Assembly (NCBI GenBank): GCA_002419465.1
Contig: DIGE01000016.1
Span: 34,478 to 98,477, forward strand
DNA: 64,000 nucleotides
Origin: Geobacter sp. UBA5730
Lineage (GTDB): Bacteria; Desulfobacterota; Desulfuromonadia; Geobacterales; Pseudopelobacteraceae
Direction of reading: 5' to 3'
Shown here piece after piece: positions 32,625 to 40,855 of the stretch (position 1 is its first letter; each line of letters begins with the position of its first letter). Both the position numbers and the translations under genes were made by a program. The notes beneath the pieces were generated by a model that worked only from the letters and a program-made list of their open reading frames with translations, had not been told where the DNA came from and made no database searches.

Positions 32625-35617
32625 GACTGCTCCTGTGCGGTGTTGATTTTTACCAGCAGTGCCACCGGGAAGGTTGACAGAATCTTGTGCAGGGGCAGGC
32701 TTGATTGCCCATCCTGGTGCTCAAGTTGCAGCAGTTCGCCGGTCAGCAGATTTTGGTAGGAACAGGTGGCCGTATCAAACGGCTGTAGAATCTTGGTGTC
32801 CTGCCAGACCTGGGCTCCCAGCGGCAGACCGCTGCTATCTGCAATCAGCCGGCTGTAGAAACGCGGCACAACCACCAGCACGGTACACTCGTTCAATGAG
32901 CGCTCAAAGGCACAGACATGCTCACAACGGCTGCCTTCCACCTCCAGCGGCAGGTAGCGGCCGGATTCGAACAGTGTCCGTTGAGCACGCCGGAAGTTGA
33001 GTGCCTTGTAGGTAAGGTATAGTTTGATGCGGCCATCGCGGCGGTTTGTAACTACCTCCTTGGCGATCTCCAGGGGGCCGTCACGTTTTTCCCTGCTTAT
33101 GAGTTCGTCCAGAAGTTGTTTTCTGCGTTCAAAATCAATAAAGCGTCGATTATCAGGGTCCACCAGGCTGAAGTCCCACAACTCGTTGCCCTGGTAGATG
33201 TCGGGAATGCCTGGTGAGGTGATCTTCAGCAGCAGCTGGGACAATGAGTTGAAAATGCCACAATTGGCGGTCAGTTGCTGAAACGAGGCAAAATCCTGCA
33301 GAAAGCTGTTATGGGGAGAGTTTTTAAGGATCGTCTCAATGAAATACAGTGCAGCATCCTCATGCAGCGAGTTGGGGCTGATCCAGCTGGTATGAACCTT
33401 GGCCTCTCGCATCGCTTTGAGCATGTAGTCCTTGATTCTGGTGCGGTATGTGGCAAATTCCTGATCGGCCGGACCGCAGAACGGCCAGGTTCCCACCAGG
33501 GTCTGATACAGCAGATACTCCTCATTGCGACTCGGTCTGGGTTTGCCGTCCACCACCAGTTTGATCCTGCGATTCTGACGCCCCCAGCGGATCAGTCCCT
33601 CGCGCCACGTCTCAGGAATCTCGGAAAGCACATTGATCCTGGCCCGGACATCCTCGCTGCGCTTGGTGTCGTGGGTGGAGGTAGCCAACATGGCCAGGGG
33701 GCGGTTTTTACAGCGTTCGATATTCTGACCGTGGAACGCCTCGAGAGTGCTGCCGAACCGCTCCGGTGAACCACCGACTTCGTTCAGTGACACCAGGCGG
33801 TTGTAGAGATAGAAAGCGGTGTCTTCAACCCCCTTCGCCATGACCGGTCCGGTGAGCTGTTGGAAGCGTTTGACAAAGTCCAGCCATGATTCCCGGTGCT
33901 GTTCCGGTAGTGTGTCGGGAAAGCAGAGCGTCAGTACATTGCGGATAAAGTCAAAGACTGAGGCACTGACCGCCGGATTCTGTCGTTTGGCGCGATTGGT
34001 GGCAACCTCAATATACTGACGGTCGCGTTCGGTAACCTCGTAGCCGGCGATATAGGTTCGATAGACTGGAAAGAATGCGATAACCTCGATCAGCGACTTG
34101 ACCAGGCTGTTGAGGGTGAAGTCGCGGGTGTGCCGATTCTGCTCTGACAGCCGGTTCAGGTAATGTCCCAGGGTGTTGAGCTCGCTGGACATGGCCACCT
34201 GCATGACCAGCTTCTTCTTCTGGTACACCACGTCGTGGAAATCGATCCGGTGGTGCATGAAACGGGTATAGATGGTTTCAAACAGCCTGGCGTTGGCGGT
34301 TTCGATAAAAATCCCGGTTACCTGGTTGGTAAAGTCGTAGCCGGTTGTACCAAAGACCGGCCAGTTGTCAGGCAGTTTCTCCGATTTGATCAGAACCTTC
34401 TCGGCCAGGATATAAAACGGTTTGTAGGAAGGATCAGCCTTCAGGATCTTCGCGTATTTCTCAGCGATCGCCTGGCCGAAATCATCTCCGGTGTTACCGT
34501 TTTCAGACGGCTGGTCGGCGCCGTAGATGCTGGTAAAACAAGCGGCTTGAAGCCTCTTGAGGTACTCCATCGGGTCTTGCAGGCCATCGGCGTGGTCTAT
34601 ACGCAGACCGCTGAGTCTGCCGGACCTCACCAGCGCAAAGATCAGCTGATGGGTGGCATCAAAAACGGCCGGGTCCTCCACCCTGATGGCGCCCAGCGAG
34701 TTGATGTCGAAGAACCGGCGGTAGTTGATCTCCTCGGTGGCCACCCGCCAGTGTGAGATGCGGTAAACCTGCTCATGCAGCAGGGCGTCAAGGTGGTCGA
34801 AACTGCGGGGGTCACCCTTGCTACCGTTAAAAATACTGAGATTGCGATCAATGAATGCCTTGAGCACGCCACTGTTTTGATACAGGTTCCAGAGCCGTCG
34901 CTTGACCACTTCCTTCTCACGGTAGCGCTCGGCGATCCGGTCAGGTGCCTGCTCTGTGATGGGAGGCAAGTGTTTGAGTGCCGTAACGATGCTTATCAGT
35001 TCCTGAAGCTGGGGGGCTTCGGCTGACAGTTCCTGCTCCAGATCTGCAATCTGTAACGTCAAAATTCTGCTGTAGGTCTTGGGGATTATCGGCAGACGGT
35101 GCTCGTAGTAAGTGAGGTAAAACGAACCTTCGTCGAAGACCAGCTGCAGCTCTCCCTGTTCAAGGACTGTTCCGTACTGGTCACCCAGGATCGGGATCAG
35201 GATCTTGTTGTGCAGTTCATGCTTGACCGGGTGCCAGTCGATGTCGAAGAACGAAGCATAGCGTGAGCTTGGACCGTTTTCCAGAAGATCGGCCCAGTAG
35301 CGATTGCCCTGCCCCTCGATGCACATGTGGTTCGGCACGATATCAAGGATTTGTCCCATGCCGTAACGTGCCAGCGCTGCGCACCATGCGGCATGTTCTT
35401 CCTCGTTGCCCACCTCAGGGTTTAACTGGTTTTGATCCAGGGTGTCGTACCCATGCAAGCTGCCCGGGCTGGCCTTGAAATAGGGTGAGGCATAGATATC
35501 GCTAATGCCCAGGCTGTGAAGGTACGGCACGATTTCCTGTGCAGTGCGAAAGGAAAAGCCTTTGTTGAACTGCAGGCGATAGGTGGCCGTTGGTATGCGT
35601 AGCCCGCTGCCGTTCAT
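32618..35617 (-). CDS. treY: Malto-oligosyltrehalose synthase
   Basis: This 999-aa GH13 enzyme turns the reducing-end linkage of maltodextrins into an alpha,alpha-1,1 bond. The N-terminus PTATYRLQFNKGFSF is the TreY hallmark. Catalytic motifs include ILDIVPNHM near 95, GLRIDHADGLQDP near 336 (nucleophile Asp) and AEKVLIKSEKLP near 406 (acid). The protein is longer than the usual 750-830 residues because of loops in the middle region. Its start overlaps the GH57 stub stop as ATGA. Confidence 0.95.
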   Translation of the reverse strand: MNGSGLRIPTATYRLQFNKGFSFRTAQEIVPYLHSLGISDIYASPYFKASPGSLHGYDTLDQNQLNPEVGNEEEHAAWCAALARYGMGQILDIVPNHMCIEGQGNRYWADLLENGPSSRYASFFDIDWHPVKHELHNKILIPILGDQYGTVLEQGELQLVFDEGSFYLTYYEHRLPIIPKTYSRILTLQIADLEQELSAEAPQLQELISIVTALKHLPPITEQAPDRIAERYREKEVVKRRLWNLYQNSGVLKAFIDRNLSIFNGSKGDPRSFDHLDALLHEQVYRISHWRVATEEINYRRFFDINSLGAIRVEDPAVFDATHQLIFALVRSGRLSGLRIDHADGLQDPMEYLKRLQAACFTSIYGADQPSENGNTGDDFGQAIAEKYAKILKADPSYKPFYILAEKVLIKSEKLPDNWPVFGTTGYDFTNQVTGIFIETANARLFETIYTRFMHHRIDFHDVVYQKKKLVMQVAMSSELNTLGHYLNRLSEQNRHTRDFTLNSLVKSLIEVIAFFPVYRTYIAGYEVTERDRQYIEVATNRAKRQNPAVSASVFDFIRNVLTLCFPDTLPEQHRESWLDFVKRFQQLTGPVMAKGVEDTAFYLYNRLVSLNEVGGSPERFGSTLEAFHGQNIERCKNRPLAMLATSTHDTKRSEDVRARINVLSEIPETWREGLIRWGRQNRRIKLVVDGKPRPSRNEEYLLYQTLVGTWPFCGPADQEFATYRTRIKDYMLKAMREAKVHTSWISPNSLHEDAALYFIETILKNSPHNSFLQDFASFQQLTANCGIFNSLSQLLLKITSPGIPDIYQGNELWDFSLVDPDNRRFIDFERRKQLLDELISREKRDGPLEIAKEVVTNRRDGRIKLYLTYKALNFRRAQRTLFESGRYLPLEVEGSRCEHVCAFERSLNECTVLVVVPRFYSRLIADSSGLPLGAQVWQDTKILQPFDTATCSYQNLLTGELLQLEHQDGQSSLPLHKILSTFPVALLVKINTAQEQSC

Positions 35618-35790
35618 TTTGTACCTCGCACGGCGGCCTGTACTGGCAGGTTCAGCGAAGTTTCGGCAGTGATCCGTTCGTTCCAGTCGTGGTATGGGTA
35701 GGCCGAATCCTGAATCTCGACGGTCTCCAGCCAGGGGTTTTCCCGCGGAGGCTGGTAGAAATGACCATGAATGCAGATGAATCGCTCCAT
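35614..35790 (-). pseudogene. N-terminal stub of a GH57/DUF3536 glycoside hydrolase
   Basis: The 58-aa ORF begins MERFICIHGHFYQPPREN and continues LETVEIQDSAYPYHDWNERI. This is the conserved start of the large (about 800 aa) GH57-family DUF3536 proteins found in glucan operons. After residue 43 the sequence changes to an unrelated 15-residue end. The stop overlaps the treY start as ATGA, and AAGGGGG lies near its own ATG. An internal deletion that fused the first 43 codons to the last few and kept the downstream overlap would explain it. A functional peptide is unlikely, but its translation may couple to treY. Confidence 0.75.
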
Positions 35791-35801
35791 CAGGTACCCC
35801 C

Positions 35802-37634
35802 TTAGATTCGATAGACCCGGCAGCTGTAGGGGGGCAGGGAGAGGTAGCTTGCGGGGCGGGTCCCGTAGATCGTATGTTCAGTGCCGGGCGGCATACGGCT
35901 TGTTGAGTCGAACAGAAGCCGCAGGGTGCCGTTGGTCAAAAAGGGCGGCACCATGCAATCCTGGTTACTGAAGTTAAACAGGCAGAGTATCCAGTTGATT
36001 CCTGCATTGCGCCTGACCGCCAGCAGCTGTTTTGCCTCGTCAGCATGCAACTCAAGCCGATTTCTGCTCAGATCGGTCAGCTCCGGGCATTCCTTGCGCA
36101 GCCGGATCAGTTCGCGGTAGCAATCGAAAATTGAGCGCTGATGGCCTTGGTGGCGCTGCTCAGGGTCAAGCTTGGCCGACAGGAAGGTCGCTTCCGCCTG
36201 AGGATCGGGAGTCGTGCCCTGATCTGTGAAGGCGGCGAACTCTTCCAGACGTCCCGCCCGCACCGCCGCCACCAGGTCAGCATCACTGTGGCTGACGAAG
36301 TAGGGGAATGGCGCTGTTTCAGCATATTCCTCGCCCATGAATAACAGCGGTATATAGGGTGAGAGCAGCACCATTGCGGCGGCCAGCAGCAACTGGTGGG
36401 GGGTAAGGTGCGCAGTCAGTCGCTCCCCACGCATCCGGTTGCCCACCTGATCATGGTTCTGTGAGAAGACCACCAGCGTGCTGGTGGGCACGTCTGCCGA
36501 TGAGCTACCATGGCGGTGCTTTCTGTAGGCTGAGTACGCGCCGTCGAGCACAAAACCTTCACGATAGGACTTTACCAGATCGGCGAAGGTGCCAAAGTCC
36601 TGATAATAGCCAGTCCGGTCGTTGGTCAGCAGGGCCCTCAGGGCATGGTGGAAATCATCGTTCCATTGGGCATCCAGCCCGAAGCCTCCCACGTCTGAGG
36701 GTTTGATCAGGCGCACATCGTTTAAGTCGCTTTCTGCGATTAGATAGATCTGCCGCCCCCGGTCAGCAGCAAAACCATGCACCGTCTCGGCCAGCTCCTG
36801 CAGGATGTGACGGGCGCTGAAATCGTAAATGCCGTGGACGGCGTCCAGTCGCAGGGCATCAATCTGGAATTCTGCAATCCAGTAGAGGGCATTGGTGATG
36901 AAATACTGGCGGACCGGATCAGACTCTGGTCCGTCAAAATTGACAGCATCTCCCCATGGGGTCTGATAGCGGTCAGTGAAATAAAGGCCAAAAGCATGCA
37001 GGTAGTTACCTTCCGGGCCCAGGTGGTTGTAGACCACGTCGAGGATGACGGCCAGTCCCCGAGCATGGCAGGCATCTACCAGGCGCCTCAAGCCATCGGG
37101 ACCGCCATAACTGTTCTGGGGTGCAAACGGGAAGGTGCCGTCATACCCCCAGTTGCGCTGACCCGGGAATTGGGCCACCGGCATCAGTTCCACAGCGGTT
37201 ATGCCCAGTTCGCAGAGGTAGTCCAGGCGGTTGATCACGCCATCGAAGGTGCCTTCAGGGGTAAAGGTCCCCACGTGTAGTTCATAGATGATGAACTGTT
37301 CCAACGGAAGTCCCCGCCACTCCGGCGTCATCCATTGATAGGTGCTCAAATCTACGACCTGAGACGGTCCGTCCACTCCCTCAGGCTGATAGCGGGATAC
37401 TGGGTCCGGACGTTTCAGTGTTGCGTCAAGCAGGTAAAAATAACGGGTCCCGGCCGCTACACCGGCGAATGTACCGCTGAAGTACCCATTGGCTTCTGAT
37501 TGTAATGGTAACGGCGCAAGGTCGCTTTGCGGCAGAACAACGGCAACCTCATGCGCACGGGGAGCCCAGACCCTGAAGCTGGTTGAACCATCTCCAAGCG
37601 GTGTTGCGCCAATGGCTGGTTGATTGTTCTGCAT
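35802..37634 (-). CDS. treZ: Malto-oligosyltrehalose trehalohydrolase
   Basis: This 610-aa GH13 enzyme cuts trehalose from the malto-oligosyltrehalose made by TreY. An N-terminal E-set domain (about 15-100, TSFRVWAPRAHEVAV) precedes the barrel. Catalytic motifs are VILDVVYNHLGPEGNY near 207, ALRLDAVHGIYDF near 262 (nucleophile) and LIAESDLND near 298 (acid). It is separated from treY only by the GH57 stub. The start follows CAGGAA by seven bases. Confidence 0.95.
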   Translation of the reverse strand: MQNNQPAIGATPLGDGSTSFRVWAPRAHEVAVVLPQSDLAPLPLQSEANGYFSGTFAGVAAGTRYFYLLDATLKRPDPVSRYQPEGVDGPSQVVDLSTYQWMTPEWRGLPLEQFIIYELHVGTFTPEGTFDGVINRLDYLCELGITAVELMPVAQFPGQRNWGYDGTFPFAPQNSYGGPDGLRRLVDACHARGLAVILDVVYNHLGPEGNYLHAFGLYFTDRYQTPWGDAVNFDGPESDPVRQYFITNALYWIAEFQIDALRLDAVHGIYDFSARHILQELAETVHGFAADRGRQIYLIAESDLNDVRLIKPSDVGGFGLDAQWNDDFHHALRALLTNDRTGYYQDFGTFADLVKSYREGFVLDGAYSAYRKHRHGSSSADVPTSTLVVFSQNHDQVGNRMRGERLTAHLTPHQLLLAAAMVLLSPYIPLLFMGEEYAETAPFPYFVSHSDADLVAAVRAGRLEEFAAFTDQGTTPDPQAEATFLSAKLDPEQRHQGHQRSIFDCYRELIRLRKECPELTDLSRNRLELHADEAKQLLAVRRNAGINWILCLFNFSNQDCMVPPFLTNGTLRLLFDSTSRMPPGTEHTIYGTRPASYLSLPPYSCRVYRI

Positions 37635-37645
37635 ACGTATTCCTG

Positions 37646-38698
37646 CTAAGCCTCTCGTTGCAGGAAGAGGGTTTGGGTCGGATACGCAAACTCAATGCCC
37701 TGTTCCACGAAGCTACGGAAGATTGCCAGATTGATCTGCTCCTGAACGTCCATATAGAGCGTATAGTCCGGGTCGGTTACAAAATAGACCACCTCAAAAT
37801 TCAGTGATGAATCACCAAATGCCTGAAAATGTACCCGGTCGAGTCGTGTGTTCTCCTGACGGTTAATGATTCCGCTGACAATTGACTTGGCAGTTGTAAG
37901 CTTTTCGAGCGAAGACTGGTAAATGACGCCAAAATTAAAGACAATGCGCCGTTCCGTCATCCGTTTGTAGTTGCGTATACGGCTCTTAAGGAGGTCGTTG
38001 TTGGCGACGATCAGCTGCTCACCACTCAGACAACGGATTCTGGTGCTTTTCAGTCCGATATGTTCAATGGTACCAGAAAACGTGTCGACTACAACAAAGT
38101 CACCGATCACAAACGGTTTGTCCAGGACGATCGACAGCGATGCAAACAGATCGCCCAGGATGTTCTGTACCGCCAGTGCAACGGCAATACCGCCGATACC
38201 GAGCCCGGCAACCAGGCCGGTGACGTTGACCCCCAGATTATCCAGTATCAGCAACAAAACAATTGCCCAGAGTGTGATCCTGGCCAGGAACCCCAGAAAG
38301 GTGAGGGTGGTGGCGCTGGATTTGTCATGATCCATGCGTCTTTGCATGGTTCGTTCAAGCCAGAACGAGATGCCGGCGCTTGCCCAGAAACCGCCCTGCA
38401 ACAGAAGCGTCAGTACGAGCAGTTTTAGTCCGGGAGCCATTATGGCCGGTTTTAGGGTGAGGATGGTGGAAGCAAGATACGTGGAGGTAGCGAAGAGGGT
38501 AAACGTTTTGGTGTTTTTCAGCACTGCCACCAGCAGATCGTCGAATTCGTGGGCTGTGATCAATGCCAGCCTGGCAAGCTTGGTGATCAGTATCTGTCTC
38601 GCACTGCTCAGCACAAGGAATGCGATAACCAGTGTGCAGATGGCGATCAGCCACTCCTGTAATCGGTTGCCGAGGTACATGCCTTCCAGTAATGCCAT
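37646..38698 (-). CDS. Small-conductance mechanosensitive channel, MscS family
   Basis: This 350-aa channel opens on membrane tension to release solutes after hypo-osmotic shock. Five hydrophobic helices occupy residues about 12-185. The pore helix and beta-domain signature is GLGIGGIAVALAVQNILGDL followed by FVIGDFVVVDTFSGTIEHIG near 197. A cytoplasmic alpha/beta domain ends the protein. GGGAG precedes the ATG by five bases. It lies 11 bases upstream of treZ, so a valve for osmolytes is co-oriented with genes that make one. Confidence 0.92.
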   Translation of the reverse strand: MALLEGMYLGNRLQEWLIAICTLVIAFLVLSSARQILITKLARLALITAHEFDDLLVAVLKNTKTFTLFATSTYLASTILTLKPAIMAPGLKLLVLTLLLQGGFWASAGISFWLERTMQRRMDHDKSSATTLTFLGFLARITLWAIVLLLILDNLGVNVTGLVAGLGIGGIAVALAVQNILGDLFASLSIVLDKPFVIGDFVVVDTFSGTIEHIGLKSTRIRCLSGEQLIVANNDLLKSRIRNYKRMTERRIVFNFGVIYQSSLEKLTTAKSIVSGIINRQENTRLDRVHFQAFGDSSLNFEVVYFVTDPDYTLYMDVQEQINLAIFRSFVEQGIEFAYPTQTLFLQREA

Positions 38699-38779
38699 CA
38701 GAACTCCCTTTGGTTGTCTATGCTGACTAACGTCCTGCTTAATAGGTTTGCACTTTGTCGTGTGATGGTTTGTCGTGTC

Positions 38780-39244
38780 TCAGCTGTGCAGCGGTTGGGG
38801 GGTGAGGTGCTCCGCATTGAGCAATCGAACCATCAGTTTCATCCCCTGCTTTACGCACTCGAACTGTTCGTCAGTCAGCTCGATCAAGCCTTTCTGGAGC
38901 ATGTCCTGAGCAACCTCAGGTGCTCCGGTGACGATCTCCCGAGCCTGTTGTGTGAGATTCAGTTCCACCACCCTGCGATCATGTTTTGCAGCGGACCGTT
39001 GAATCAGCTGCTTGGCCTCAAGACGGTCAAGAATACCCACCATGGTCGGAGGCCTCAGATGCATCGCCCGGGCCAGGTCAGATACCTTCATCGGTTCGCT
39101 ATTGGCCAGGATCTTCAAGGCCCAGAGCTGGTGAGCCGTCAGGCCGGTCGTGCGTTCGGCGCACCGTGAATACTCGTTAATCGCCTGAAACACCCTTCGT
39201 AGATTGTCGAGTATCTCCACACCTGACTCCCGGTTCCGTTTCAT
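38780..39244 (-). CDS. MarR-family transcriptional regulator
   Basis: This 154-aa winged-helix dimeric regulator shows the recognition-helix region KVSDLARAMHLRPPTMVGILDRLEAK (about 57-82) and wing residues DRRVVELNLTQQAREI (about 90-105). Long helices at both ends form the dimer interface. The ligand is unknown. It lies 81 bases upstream of mscS and reads the same way, so it may head the stress operon. Two palindromes in its upstream region suggest autoregulation and control of the divergent peptidase gene. Confidence 0.9.
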   Translation of the reverse strand: MKRNRESGVEILDNLRRVFQAINEYSRCAERTTGLTAHQLWALKILANSEPMKVSDLARAMHLRPPTMVGILDRLEAKQLIQRSAAKHDRRVVELNLTQQAREIVTGAPEVAQDMLQKGLIELTDEQFECVKQGMKLMVRLLNAEHLTPQPLHS

Positions 39245-39266
39245 AGGTACGCCCTCACCAAAAGAC

Positions 39267-39307
39267 TTGACACATTAGTTAGCATTGCTAATATTTAGCA
39301 TTGCAAA
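39267..39307. promoter_or_regulatory. Divergent promoter with two MarR-type palindromes
   Basis: TTAGCATTGCTAA (39279-39291) is a perfect 13-base palindrome. TTAGCATTGCAAA (39295-39307) is a near copy 16 bases downstream. On the + strand TTGACA (39267-39272) and TAATAT (39289-39294), 16 bases apart, form a promoter for the M23 peptidase that the palindromes overlap. The minus strand, with TTGCAA and TAACTAA, could serve marR. Binding here would repress both directions. Confidence 0.7.
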
Positions 39308-39416
39308 TTTAATCATTCGCGTCAAGTCGTGAATAGTATTTCTTAGTTTTTTAGCGGTTTAGACAATGGCACGCATGATCGGGCCTGGATTCGGATACGA
39401 AAGGATTGTGAAGAAG

Positions 39417-40655
39417 ATGGCTATGAACCTGCCGGACCTGAATTCGCGACGATTTTCACAGTGGTTGCTGGCACTGTTGGTGCTGGTATGCCTTGGTGGG
39501 GTTGCTTTGATGGTGTCGGGAGGCAGCTCCAGGACACCTGATGACAGTGTTGCCGGCAAAAACAGACAGCAGACAATCCGCGGTACTATCCAACCTGGTG
39601 AAACCCTGTCGTCCCTGGTTAGTGACCTGTTGAGCGTTCAACAGATTCATGAGGTGGCGCAGCAGTGCCGCCAGGTCTATCCGCTTAACCAGATCGCCGT
39701 TGGCCAGCCCTATGAACTGACACTGGAGAGAGGTGCCTTTCAGCGTTTTGCCTATGACATTGATGCTGACAAACAGCTGATCATCGCACGGGATGGTGAT
39801 GAATTTTCAGTTATACGGATACCGATAGACTATGCGGTCAAGCAGGCCGTAGTGCAGGGAACCATCAGTTCAAGCCTGTTTCAGGCTGTTTTGGACGCCG
39901 GTGGAGGTGAGGGACTGGCCATGCAGCTTGCTGATGTCTTTGCCTGGGACATCAACTTTTTTCTCGACATCCAGCCTGGCGACAGCTTTAAGGCCGTTAT
40001 TGAGAAGCGCTACCGCAACGGTCAGCCTGCGGGGAGCGGACGGCTGCTGGCAGCGGACTTCACGGTGCAGGGGCAGACCTACCAGGCCTTTTATTTCAAG
40101 GATGGTGACCGTACCCCCGGCTACTACGACCAGGATGGCCGCAACCTGCGAAAAGTCTTCCTGAAGGCTCCGCTCTCCTATCGCCGCATCTCTTCCGGCT
40201 TTAGCATGCGACGCCTGCATCCGGTTACCCGGAAGGTTAAGGCACACCCGGCTATCGACTATGCCGCTCCTACCGGTACCCCGATCCATACAGTCGGCAG
40301 CGGTGTCGTCAGCGTGGCCGCCTACAATCGTGGCAACGGCAAGTACGTCAAGGTTAGACACCCTGGCGGATGGGTGACGATGTACAACCACCTGAGCCGT
40401 TTTGGGAAAAGCATCAGGAAAGGAAGCAAGGTCGGGCAGGGTCAGTTGATCGGCTACGTCGGCAACACCGGCCTGTCAACCGGATCACACCTGGATTTCC
40501 GTATGTACCGCAACGGCAGAGCTGTGAACCCGTTGAAGATCAAATCGCCGTCGGCTCGACCGGTGTCAAAGGCCAACCTGCTGGCCTTCAAGGCGCTGGT
40601 TGCCGAGCGGATTGCCAGCATGGGAATACAGCCTTCAGCACATACGTCTGTGTGA
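39417..40655 (+). CDS. M23 (LytM/NlpD-type) metallopeptidase, membrane anchored
   Basis: This protein of 412 aa has an N-terminal helix (about 15-37, WLLALLVLVCLGGVALMV) and a periplasmic part. An OapA/LysM-like region (about 60-200) precedes the C-terminal M23 domain with HPAIDYAAPTGTP near 278 and GSHLDFRMY near 358. The second motif has HxD where many M23 enzymes have HxH, as in other members of this branch. It would cut peptidoglycan cross-links, or act as an activator if inactive. Start: AAGGA lies 11 bases before 39417; an ATG at 39366 lacks a site. The gene is transcribed away from marR and its promoter overlaps the MarR palindromes. Confidence 0.88.
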   Translation: MAMNLPDLNSRRFSQWLLALLVLVCLGGVALMVSGGSSRTPDDSVAGKNRQQTIRGTIQPGETLSSLVSDLLSVQQIHEVAQQCRQVYPLNQIAVGQPYELTLERGAFQRFAYDIDADKQLIIARDGDEFSVIRIPIDYAVKQAVVQGTISSSLFQAVLDAGGGEGLAMQLADVFAWDINFFLDIQPGDSFKAVIEKRYRNGQPAGSGRLLAADFTVQGQTYQAFYFKDGDRTPGYYDQDGRNLRKVFLKAPLSYRRISSGFSMRRLHPVTRKVKAHPAIDYAAPTGTPIHTVGSGVVSVAAYNRGNGKYVKVRHPGGWVTMYNHLSRFGKSIRKGSKVGQGQLIGYVGNTGLSTGSHLDFRMYRNGRAVNPLKIKSPSARPVSKANLLAFKALVAERIASMGIQPSAHTSV

Positions 40656-40783
40656 GGGCTCAATCAGCTGAATACATCAAAAACTTGGTGGTATTGGCGC
40701 TGTGATTTGTTTTGTCGCACTGGCCCGATGCTGTTGCTGGCTGGTGATCCGGCATCAACCCAAGTTCAGATGGGGAGGGTCGC

Positions 40784-40811
40784 TTGCAAATCAGATTCCT
40801 GGTTCTATAGT
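40784..40811 (+). promoter_or_regulatory. Probable sigma-70 promoter of the decarboxylase operon
   Basis: TTGCAA (40784-40789) and TATAGT (40806-40811) are separated by 16 bases and lie 45 bases before the mmdA start. This is the only good -35/-10 pair in the 200-base gap after the peptidase gene. Confidence 0.55.
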
Positions 40812-40855
40812 TACATTTGAGATTATCAATCAAATGTTCGCTCAAGGAGTTGTGC

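Noticed and set aside
37646..39244. mscS and marR as one transcription unit with treZ
   Set aside because: Same strand and close spacing permit it, but no terminator or promoter could be placed in the 81-base gap, so it is not claimed as fact.
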